The position numbers and the translations under genes are program-made. The notes under the pieces were generated by a model that saw nothing but the letters and a program-made list of their open reading frames with translations, had not been told where the DNA came from and ran no database searches. 64,000 bases of DNA. Source: an uncultured Oscillospiraceae bacterium (GTDB lineage Bacteria; Bacillota; Clostridia; Oscillospirales; Oscillospiraceae). The stretch is from positions 1-64,000 of the forward strand of contig CAKSWT010000008.1 in the NCBI GenBank assembly GCA_934512135.1, read 5' to 3'. Within the stretch, counting starts at the first letter, position 1. Each line of letters begins with the position of its first letter. This document shows positions 8,565 to 15,587 of the stretch, piece by piece.

Positions 8565-8600
8565 AAAAAGCCGCAGGACAGCTGTGGCGCTGCCCTGCGG
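8565..8600 (-). terminator. terminator of the AEC transporter gene
   Basis: On the minus strand a 12-bp stem with one G-U pair (CCGCAGGGCAGC / GCTGTCCTGCGG, 6-nt loop) is followed by CTTTTT. The T-run merges directly into the ribosome binding site of the next gene. Confidence 0.75.
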
Positions 8601-8606
8601 TGGTAC

Positions 8607-9551
8607 TTATATGTATCCGAGGCTGCGGATGAGAAATACCCACAGGGTCAAGGTGATGCTGGACAGAACCGTGGCCGTCATGACCACACTGGCGGAAAGC
8701 GTTTCGTCGCCGCCCATATTCTTGGCCATAATATAGCAGGTCACCGTGGTGGGGGAGGCCAGCATAATCATAATGGCCACCAGCTCGCTGCTGCGGAAGC
8801 CCATGGCAATGGCCACCGGGAACACCAATGCCGGGATTATGACCAGCTTCAGCATGGCTGCGGCAACGGTAGGGCCGATTTTCTGAAGAGCTTCCCGGCC
8901 CTTGAAGGTGGCGCCCAGAACCAGAAGGGCCAGAGGGGTGGCGGTGGAGGCCACATAGCCCACGGATTTGCTGAGGATCACTGGCCAGGGGAGCCCGCAC
9001 AAGCTCCAGACCATACCGGCGGCGATGCCGAGGATGATGGGGTTGGTTATGACGCCTCGGAGGGTTTTCTTCATCACGGCACCGCTGAGCTTCCCCTCTG
9101 CGGAGGAGACAGTGAGGATGATGACCGAGTAGATGTTAAACAGAGGTACGGCCGCCACGATCATCATAGGCGTCATGCCAGAGGTCCCGTAGATGTTTTC
9201 CACAAAGCTGATGCCGAGAATGGCGGCAGAGCCCCGGGCTGCGGCTTGGGAAAAGGCGCCCACCATGGATTTGTCCTTTAAAAACAGTCGGGCAATGAGC
9301 CAGCAGGCGGCGAACATAAAGGTAGTGGCGGCCATGCAAAACAGGACAAAGGGCCAGGAGAAGTCGGAGCGGATGTCCATGGTGGCAATGTCCCGGAACA
9401 GCTGCACCGGAAGGGCCACCTTGAACACAAATTTGTCGGCAACGGAGGCGAAGCCCTCGGTGAGCAGGCCGATACGCTTCAAAAACCCGCCCACCAAAAT
9501 GATCACGAAAATTGGCATGGTGACATTCAGACTAAAAATAAAGTTTTCCAT
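8607..9551 (-). CDS. AEC family transporter (auxin efflux carrier fold)
   Basis: A 314-aa membrane protein of the AEC/BASS superfamily with about ten hydrophobic helices in two five-helix halves. Bacterial members export or exchange organic anions such as malate, malonate or other carboxylates. The N-terminus (FIFSLNVTMPIFVIILVGGFLKRIGL) and the conserved SPTTVTCYIMAKNMGGD segment near residue 270 fit the family. GGGGAGCG lies 8 nt upstream of the ATG. It lies 17 bp downstream of the BMP-like gene, probably in one transcript with it, which suggests a nucleoside- or metabolite-linked role. The substrate is unknown. Confidence 0.85.
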   Translation of the reverse strand: MENFIFSLNVTMPIFVIILVGGFLKRIGLLTEGFASVADKFVFKVALPVQLFRDIATMDIRSDFSWPFVLFCMAATTFMFAACWLIARLFLKDKSMVGAFSQAAARGSAAILGISFVENIYGTSGMTPMMIVAAVPLFNIYSVIILTVSSAEGKLSGAVMKKTLRGVITNPIILGIAAGMVWSLCGLPWPVILSKSVGYVASTATPLALLVLGATFKGREALQKIGPTVAAAMLKLVIIPALVFPVAIAMGFRSSELVAIMIMLASPTTVTCYIMAKNMGGDETLSASVVMTATVLSSITLTLWVFLIRSLGYI

Positions 9552-9568
9552 ACGGCGGCGCTCCCCAA

Positions 9569-11491
9569 TCAGCTCATCTGAAGACTGTCCACCACGGCCT
9601 CATGCCGCCAGGCCATGTTTTGAATTTCCAGCAGGTTTAGGGTGCTGTACTTCTCCAGAATCATGTTCCGCTGGACGTCGTAGAGCGGACCCTCGAAGGG
9701 GTGGACCTTGCCGGACTGCACCAAATCTTTGAAGATGTTTAGCAGCCGAATGGCGTTGTGTCCCATAAAGGAGTCCACGCCCAGCACATCCAGCAGTCCG
9801 GTATTGAGGCCCCAGCCAAAATGAACGGAGCTGTCCATGCCGCTGCGGGTGATGTCCAGAATGGAGTTCTTCGTGGTGAAGCTGTCTCCCACCATCTGAT
9901 TGTACACCACAGACCAGTCCACGGCGGCAGCGCCGATGCATTCGTTGGGAAATCCTGTATGGGTCTGGAGTAGATAGAGCTGGGCATAGACCCCGGGGAA
10001 GCCCTTCCGAACCTGGGGGGTGTGCATCTGATGAAGGCAGAGGGCGATGTCAACATTCTTTTGGGCCAACAGATACCGTGCCTCTGCATGGTCCTGCTCT
10101 GTGGCGTTGGGACGGTACATCTCCACGTTGATGACCTTTGCGGTGGGATTCACCAGCTGAGCCCCCACGGCAAAGGCGTTGAGATCACAGGTGGTGTCTT
10201 GCTGGAACATGGGGGTGGACATAAAGCCTACCAGTCCGGTTCTGGTCATGGAGCCGGCCATTACACCGCAGAGGAAAGATGCCTCAAAGAATTTCGCAAA
10301 ATAGGTAATCATGTTCTTCTTCGGCTGTGCCCGGTCGCAGTTCAGAATGGTCCGGTCCGGGAATTCCAAAGAAAGACGCAGGGCCCCGGCAGACATATTG
10401 GGACTGGTGGCAAAGAGAATGTCTGGTTCCTCGTCCATTAAGGCGCGAAGGGAGTTGTAGGAGCTTTCCCCGCTGGGAACAGAGTATTTGGTAATCACGG
10501 AAATCTTGTCCCCGAGCGTCCGCTCCAGGCGCCGCCGGGCGACGTCATGGGAATAGGTCCAAAGGGAGGTTTCCGGGGTTCCGTCGAAGGCGAAGGCGAC
10601 CTTTAGCTTCCGAGGACGCCGGGAGAAGAAGGACAGGGGCGTCTTTTGAGAGTCATATCGCATTTCCACCGTGTTGACGGTGTTGGGGTCCTTGACGGAA
10701 ATGAGCTTGAACTGTGCCTCGCAGCTCTTGACCTGCTCCCGAATGGTGGAAAGGGAGCGGAAGGGCTGAAACCCATAGATTTTCACATATTCCAGGAAGG
10801 CGTCGCCGGAGGTGATGGGGATGTCGCTAAATCCGGCCTCCTTATAGCAAACCCGGAAGGATTTAAATGCGGTGTTGATGAGATCGGCGGTGGAGCCCTC
10901 GGCCTCCGGATGCTCGCTCTGCCATCCCTCCACCAGACTCACCAGCTTGGTAAAGCTGCCGCGGTAGGAGAACCATAGATTATCGAAGGTGGCTCTGCGG
11001 TCAAAGTCCAGAAATTCGTAGTAGATGGAGACCATCTTGTTGTTCTCGTCCCGCTTGGGGATGAGACGGGTGACTTTTGCCTCAATGGCGACGGCCCCCA
11101 GATATTTCAGAACGCTGACCCGCTTGTTGCCCTCCTGGACAAAGTAGCGGTTGATATATTCATAGACCTTGATGGGCTCCCGGATGCCCTCGGAAATATG
11201 AGAGTTGTAGAGCTTCATCCACTTGGCGCCGAATTCCGTGTTTTCCGGAAGAAGGGGCATAAAGTTGCCTGCAAAGGCGTTGCTTCGGGCGGAGGTCCGG
11301 GTCCCGATGATCTTGTTAATGGGGATTTCACAGGTCCCCAGGTTAATTTCACCGGCGATTTCCACATTCCCAATCAGGTCGTCCAAAATCAGAAGATACC
11401 CCTTGTACTCAGAGTCCGCGTGATCTGAGACAAAGCGTCGGCCTATGGCTCTGGCCTGTTTATAATTGGAACTGCTGTCGTAATCGGCCAT
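9569..11491 (-). CDS. cytoplasmic BMP-family ligand-binding protein with ParB-like N-terminus
   Basis: About 640 aa. The C-terminal half (from KLKVAFAFDGTPETSLWTY, near residue 295) is a BMP/PnrA-type type I binding fold that in lipoproteins binds purine nucleosides. The N-terminal part (near residues 35-130) has the ParB/Srx-like pattern EIPINKIIGTRT...EPIKVYEYINRYFVQEGNKRVSVLKYLG. There is no signal peptide or lipobox, so the protein should be cytoplasmic, probably a sensor and not a transport receptor. I choose the ATG at 11491 (MADYDSS), preceded by GAGAGGAGG; an upstream TTG at 11509 would overlap that site. No nucleoside permease is nearby. Confidence 0.75.
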   Translation of the reverse strand: MADYDSSSNYKQARAIGRRFVSDHADSEYKGYLLILDDLIGNVEIAGEINLGTCEIPINKIIGTRTSARSNAFAGNFMPLLPENTEFGAKWMKLYNSHISEGIREPIKVYEYINRYFVQEGNKRVSVLKYLGAVAIEAKVTRLIPKRDENNKMVSIYYEFLDFDRRATFDNLWFSYRGSFTKLVSLVEGWQSEHPEAEGSTADLINTAFKSFRVCYKEAGFSDIPITSGDAFLEYVKIYGFQPFRSLSTIREQVKSCEAQFKLISVKDPNTVNTVEMRYDSQKTPLSFFSRRPRKLKVAFAFDGTPETSLWTYSHDVARRRLERTLGDKISVITKYSVPSGESSYNSLRALMDEEPDILFATSPNMSAGALRLSLEFPDRTILNCDRAQPKKNMITYFAKFFEASFLCGVMAGSMTRTGLVGFMSTPMFQQDTTCDLNAFAVGAQLVNPTAKVINVEMYRPNATEQDHAEARYLLAQKNVDIALCLHQMHTPQVRKGFPGVYAQLYLLQTHTGFPNECIGAAAVDWSVVYNQMVGDSFTTKNSILDITRSGMDSSVHFGWGLNTGLLDVLGVDSFMGHNAIRLLNIFKDLVQSGKVHPFEGPLYDVQRNMILEKYSTLNLLEIQNMAWRHEAVVDSLQMS

Positions 11492-11689
11492 ATCATTTCC
11501 TCCTCTCAAGGGAAGTGCGTTTTATAAGGGTAGTATACCACAGGTACCCCTTGAATGGAATCGGCAAACCATGAAAAATCCCCAGGAAAATTTGTCATTC
11601 TCCTGCCAAATTGCCGGAGCGCACCGTGGCCGGGAGCCTAAACGGGGAAGGGGAGAAGGGACTTCCCATTCCTTTTTTGAAAAACCTAC

Positions 11690-11718
11690 TTTCTTTTTGC
11701 GGAGAAACCGGGTATAAT
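11690..11718 (+). promoter_or_regulatory. promoter of the nusB operon
   Basis: A consensus TATAAT (11713-11718) lies 58 bp before nusB, with a poor -35 (TTTCTT, 11690-11695) at 17 bp spacing. The rest of the 285-bp gap between the divergent genes shows nothing else that I can support. Confidence 0.55.
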
Positions 11719-11776
11719 GTAATATGGTTAATTTTGCGCTGAGTTTTTCGGCGATTTACAGATAGGGGATAACATT

Positions 11777-12220
11777 ATGACTAGAACCACAGCCAGAGAA
11801 ATTGCCATGCATCTCGTCTACGAGATGGACTATCACGACGAGCTCCCGGAGGAGCTGATCGAAGCGGTATTCTCCGACGGGTACTACCCCAGACTGGCAG
11901 AGGAGACTGATCTCTACCAGGAGAAGCCCAACGAAAAGCAGATGAAGTATATCACCGAATGCGTTCGGGGGGTATATGTGAAGCGGCAGGACATTGACGC
12001 CATCATTGAGCGCTATGCCGTGGGTTGGAAGGTAAGCCGGATTTCCAAGGTGTCTTTGGCGGTGCTCCGGCTGGCCATCTACGAGATTCTCTATGTGGAG
12101 GATGCTCCCACCGGCGCCGTAATCAACGAGGCGGTGGAGATTGCCCGCCGCTATGAGGAGGAGGACAAGGTGTCCTTTATCAACGGCGTTCTGGGCTCCT
12201 TCGCCCGGGATCAGAAATGA
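11777..12220 (+). CDS. nusB: transcription antitermination factor NusB
   Basis: A 147-aa all-helical RNA-binding factor that forms the NusB/NusE complex for rRNA antitermination. The N-terminal TRTTAREIAMHLVYEMDY and the C-terminal AVINEAVEIARRYEEEDKVSFINGVLGSFARD are the family's hallmark segments. Length is typical (130-150 aa). First gene of a long operon; its stop overlaps the next start by 4 bp (ATGA). Confidence 0.95.
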   Translation: MTRTTAREIAMHLVYEMDYHDELPEELIEAVFSDGYYPRLAEETDLYQEKPNEKQMKYITECVRGVYVKRQDIDAIIERYAVGWKVSRISKVSLAVLRLAIYEILYVEDAPTGAVINEAVEIARRYEEEDKVSFINGVLGSFARDQK

Positions 12221-13128
12221 CCGTCCTGGGCTTAGATACCAGCAACTATACCACCTCTGCGGCTCTGTACGATGGAGTAGAGGGCGCCAATTCCGGCCGT
12301 CTGTTGGAGGTAAAGCCGGGGGAGCTGGGCCTTCGTCAGAGCGATGCCCTGTTTCAGCATGTTAAGCGCCTGCCGGAGATTGTGGAGCGGCTGCTGGATG
12401 GCCGGCACCCGGAGCTGTCTGCCGTGGGAGCCAGTACCCGGCCTCGGGCGGTGGAGGGCTCCTATATGCCCTGCTTTCTGGCGGGACAGTCCCAGGGGCA
12501 GGTCCTGGCCCAGACGCTGGGTGTGCGGTTTTACGGCTTTTCCCATCAGCAGGGCCACTTGGCGGCGGTATTGCATCAGGCAGGACGCATGGACCTGATG
12601 GAGCGGACCTTCCTGGCCTGGCATCTCTCCGGCGGCACCACGGAGCTACTGTGTGTACATCCCGGACTCCAGGCGGAGAAAATCGGCGGCACGGAGGATC
12701 TGTCTGCGGGACAGCTGATTGACCGTACCGGTCAGGTTCTGGGACTGGATTTCCCTGCGGGAAAGGCGCTGGACCAACTGGCCGGAGACGTAAAAAGCCG
12801 GGGGTTCCCGGTGAAGGTCCGGGATATGCGGTTTTCCCTGTCGGGCATGGAGAACAAGGTTCGGGAGATGGGGACGGCCCGGACGCCGGAGGAGACGGCG
12901 GCCTTTGCCCTGGCCTGTGTCAGCCGGGCAGTGGAAACGGCCACGGAACAGGCCAAGGGACGGTACGGGGACTTGCCGGTGGTGTTTACCGGCGGTGTGG
13001 CCTCCAATCGGCAGCTGCGCCGGCGGATGGTCCCGCTGGGGGGTGTATTCGGTCCGCCGGAGTATTCCACCGACAATGCGCTGGGCATTGCGGTGCTCAC
13101 CTATCTTGCGGAGATACAACATGGATGA
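12217..13128 (+). CDS. TsaD/Kae1-like (peptidase M22 family) paralog
   Basis: A 303-aa protein of the ASKHA-fold TsaD/YgjD family. It begins MTVLGLDTSNYTTSAALYD where true TsaD has the ETSCDET motif, so it looks like a paralog and not the t6A synthase itself. The metal-binding HxxxH is kept as HQQGH near residue 108, and SGGTTELL near 138 corresponds to the SGGHT nucleotide loop. A further conserved segment is VVFTGGVASNRQLR near 255. Such shorter paralogs are commonly found beside xseA in Clostridia; their reaction is unknown. It overlaps nusB by 4 bp and xseA by 8 bp. Confidence 0.8.
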   Translation: MTVLGLDTSNYTTSAALYDGVEGANSGRLLEVKPGELGLRQSDALFQHVKRLPEIVERLLDGRHPELSAVGASTRPRAVEGSYMPCFLAGQSQGQVLAQTLGVRFYGFSHQQGHLAAVLHQAGRMDLMERTFLAWHLSGGTTELLCVHPGLQAEKIGGTEDLSAGQLIDRTGQVLGLDFPAGKALDQLAGDVKSRGFPVKVRDMRFSLSGMENKVREMGTARTPEETAAFALACVSRAVETATEQAKGRYGDLPVVFTGGVASNRQLRRRMVPLGGVFGPPEYSTDNALGIAVLTYLAEIQHG

Positions 13129-14392
13129 TTTGATTTTAGAGGTCAGCCAGGTCAATGCCTACATCAAGGAGATGATGGACGGGGATTCCCTGCTGGGGGG
13201 CCTCTGTGTCCGGGGAGAGATTAGCAATTATAAGTGCTATCCCTCGGGGCACCACTATTTTACGTTGAAGGACGGGGAAGCGGCGCTGAAATGCGTGATG
13301 TTCCGGTCCAGTGCCGCCCGGCTGCGGTTTCGTCCGGAAAATGGCATGACCGTGCTGGCAGCCGGACGGATCACCGTCTATCCCCGGGACGGGGCCTATC
13401 AGCTCTACTGTGTATCCATGAGCCCCGAGGGAGCGGGGGATCTGGCCCTGGCCTTTGAGCAGCTGAAGAAAAAGCTGGAGGGGGAGGGGCTGTTCGACCC
13501 TGACCATAAGAAGCCCCTTCCGGCATTTCCGGGCAAGATTGCCGTGATTACCTCCTCGGCAGGGGCGGCCTTCCACGACATCCTCCGGGTGCTGGGACGG
13601 CGGTACCCCCTTACGGAGGTGACGCTGCTGCCGGTGCGGGTTCAGGGGACGGAGGCCCCCCAGGAGATCGCCGGGGCCATTGACTACGCCAACCGCTATC
13701 AGGTGGCGGATCTGATCCTTACAGGACGAGGCGGCGGCTCCATGGAGGATCTGTGGGCCTTCAACGAGGAAATCGTGGCCCGGGCCATTTATCGCTCGGA
13801 GATTCCGGTGATTTCCGCCGTGGGCCATGAGCCGGATGTGACCATTGCCGACTATGTGGCGGACGTCCGGGCGGCCACACCCTCCAACGGGGCGGAGCTG
13901 GCGGTGCCGGACCAGGCGGAGCTTCGGACCATGCTCCACGGCTACCAGACCCGAATGATTCAGACCATGGGCAAACGATTGAAGCTCTCCCGGCAGCAGC
14001 TGGAGCTCAGGAAGAATGCCCGGGTGCTTCAGTTGCCCACCCGTTATCTGGAGGATCGGCGGCAGCGGCTGGACGGTCTGATGGACCGGCTGGGCCGAGC
14101 CATGCTCCAACGGGAGAATTTGGCCCGGGCAGAGGTGCTCTCCCGGCAGCAGAAGCTGAAGGCCGCCTGGGAGCAGAGCCTTCACGTCCGGCAGCGGACG
14201 GCCGGGACGCTGGCAGCCAGGCTGGATGCCATGAGTCCGCTGAAGGTGCTGTCCCGGGGCTACAGCATTACCGAAACACCATCCGGCAGCGCCGTCCGTT
14301 CCGGGGCGGAGCTGAAACCCGGTGACCATATCCAGATTCGATTTGCCCAGGGCCGCGCGTCGGCCACTGTGGAACAAGTGATGGAGGACTGA
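13121..14392 (+). CDS. xseA: exodeoxyribonuclease VII large subunit
   Basis: A 423-aa catalytic large subunit of exonuclease VII, which degrades single-stranded DNA in both directions. It shows an N-terminal OB-fold domain (LEVSQVNAYIK, WVRGEISNYK-like motif, residues 1-100), the catalytic core with ITSSAGAAFHDI near residue 140 and ILTGRGGGSMEDLWAFNEE near 200, and a long coiled-coil C-terminus. The ATG at 13121 gives the canonical start MDDLILEVSQVN and overlaps the previous gene by 8 bp. xseB follows after 2 bp, so the subunits are made together. Confidence 0.95.
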   Translation: MDDLILEVSQVNAYIKEMMDGDSLLGGLCVRGEISNYKCYPSGHHYFTLKDGEAALKCVMFRSSAARLRFRPENGMTVLAAGRITVYPRDGAYQLYCVSMSPEGAGDLALAFEQLKKKLEGEGLFDPDHKKPLPAFPGKIAVITSSAGAAFHDILRVLGRRYPLTEVTLLPVRVQGTEAPQEIAGAIDYANRYQVADLILTGRGGGSMEDLWAFNEEIVARAIYRSEIPVISAVGHEPDVTIADYVADVRAATPSNGAELAVPDQAELRTMLHGYQTRMIQTMGKRLKLSRQQLELRKNARVLQLPTRYLEDRRQRLDGLMDRLGRAMLQRENLARAEVLSRQQKLKAAWEQSLHVRQRTAGTLAARLDAMSPLKVLSRGYSITETPSGSAVRSGAELKPGDHIQIRFAQGRASATVEQVMED

Positions 14393-14394
14393 AC

Positions 14395-14625
14395 ATGGCA
14401 AAGAAAAGCGCCACCTTTGAAGAATCCCTCCAGCGGCTGGACCAGATTGTCACGGCCCTGGAAACCGGCGAGGCCTCTTTGGAGGAGTCCATCGCCTTGT
14501 TTGAGGAGGGCACAAAGCTCTCCGTGAAATGCACCGAGCTTCTGGACCAGGCGGAGCTGAAGGTTACCCAGATGATGAAGGGGCCGGACGGCGCCCCGAC
14601 GGAACAGGAGATCGACAATGTCTGA
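14395..14625 (+). CDS. xseB: exodeoxyribonuclease VII small subunit
   Basis: A 76-aa small subunit of exonuclease VII. It is almost entirely helical with the family pattern FEESLQRLDQIVTALETGEASLEESIALFEEGTKL. It directly follows xseA and overlaps ispA by 8 bp. Length and position are standard. Confidence 0.95.
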   Translation: MAKKSATFEESLQRLDQIVTALETGEASLEESIALFEEGTKLSVKCTELLDQAELKVTQMMKGPDGAPTEQEIDNV

Positions 14626-15493
14626 TAAGACCCTTTCCCGGTATCAGTGGCTGGTGGAGGAGTATCTTTCCCGGCAGTTCACCCAGTCCGCCCCCTACGG
14701 CGTTCTGCTGGAGGCCATGCGGTATAGCCTTCTGGCCGGGGGAAAGCGCCTTCGCCCTGCACTGTGCATGGCCTTCTGCGAGGCCTGCGGCGGCAGCGCA
14801 GAGACGGTTCTGCCTGCTGCGGCGGCAGTGGAGATGATCCACACCTATTCCCTGATTCACGATGATCTGCCCTGTATGGACAACGATGACTATCGCCGGG
14901 GCCGACTCACCAACCACAAGGTCTACGGCCAGGATGTGGCCACATTGGCGGGGGATGCCCTGCTTACTGCGGCCTTCCGGTATCTGACGGAGCTACAGGC
15001 TCCGGCGGAGCGGGTGGTCCGCTGTGTGGCCCTTTTGTCTCAGGCTGCCGGAGAAACCGGCATGGTGGCAGGACAGATTTTGGACCTGGAGGGGGAGAAA
15101 CGCCCCCTGTCCCGGGAGGAGCTGGAGCAGGTCCACCGGCACAAAACCGGGGACATGATTCGTGGGGCCTGTCAAATGGGGGCGGTACTGGGAGGCGGCT
15201 CGGAGAAAGAGATCGCCGCCGCCGGCGCATTTGCCTACGCCCTGGGCATGGCGTTTCAGATTCGGGACGACATGCTCGATGAAATCGGCTCCCAGGCGGA
15301 GCTGGGCAAGCCCATCGGCTCTGACCAGGAGAACCATAAAAGCACCTTCGTGACCCTGCTGGGGCTGGAGGCCTGCCAGGACCTGGTGGAGCAGGAAACC
15401 GCCCGGGCGGTGGCAGCCCTGGAAACCGGGGACTTCCAAGATACGTCCTTTATCGTCTCTCTGGCCCGTGGCTTGACATCTCGGATGAAATGA
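14618..15493 (+). CDS. ispA: (2E,6E)-farnesyl diphosphate / polyprenyl synthase
   Basis: A 291-aa trans-prenyltransferase that condenses isopentenyl diphosphate with dimethylallyl and geranyl diphosphates. The first Asp-rich motif is DDLPCMDNDD near residue 84, with the upstream GGKRLRP; the second is IRDDMLD near 215 in FQIRDDMLDEIG. All-helical fold, usual length. Together with dxs downstream it makes isoprenoid precursors for quinones or undecaprenyl phosphate. It ends inside a promoter for dxs. Confidence 0.93.
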   Translation: MSDKTLSRYQWLVEEYLSRQFTQSAPYGVLLEAMRYSLLAGGKRLRPALCMAFCEACGGSAETVLPAAAAVEMIHTYSLIHDDLPCMDNDDYRRGRLTNHKVYGQDVATLAGDALLTAAFRYLTELQAPAERVVRCVALLSQAAGETGMVAGQILDLEGEKRPLSREELEQVHRHKTGDMIRGACQMGAVLGGGSEKEIAAAGAFAYALGMAFQIRDDMLDEIGSQAELGKPIGSDQENHKSTFVTLLGLEACQDLVEQETARAVAALETGDFQDTSFIVSLARGLTSRMK

Positions 15494-15501
15494 TGTATAA
15501 A
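15473..15501 (+). promoter_or_regulatory. dxs: promoter 1 of dxs, overlapping the end of ispA
   Basis: A perfect TTGACA (15473-15478) with a 17-bp spacer and TATAAA (15496-15501). It spans the last ispA codons. Confidence 0.7.
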
Positions 15502-15515
15502 TGTTCGGAAATCCG

Positions 15516-15543
15516 TTGAAAAAACCCGTGATTATGGTATAAT
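15516..15543 (+). promoter_or_regulatory. dxs: promoter 2 of dxs
   Basis: TTGAAA (15516-15521), a 16-bp spacer and a perfect TATAAT (15538-15543), 45 bp before dxs. With the site just upstream it forms a tandem promoter pair. Confidence 0.7.
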
Positions 15544-15587
15544 CATGTAGAAACGGAACTAGAACAGAAAAGACAGGTTGTGTAATT

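Noticed and set aside
12217..13128. Annotation as the genuine TsaD t6A synthase
   Set aside because: The N-terminal ETSCDET motif is absent and the protein is about 35 residues shorter than TsaD; a paralog fits better.
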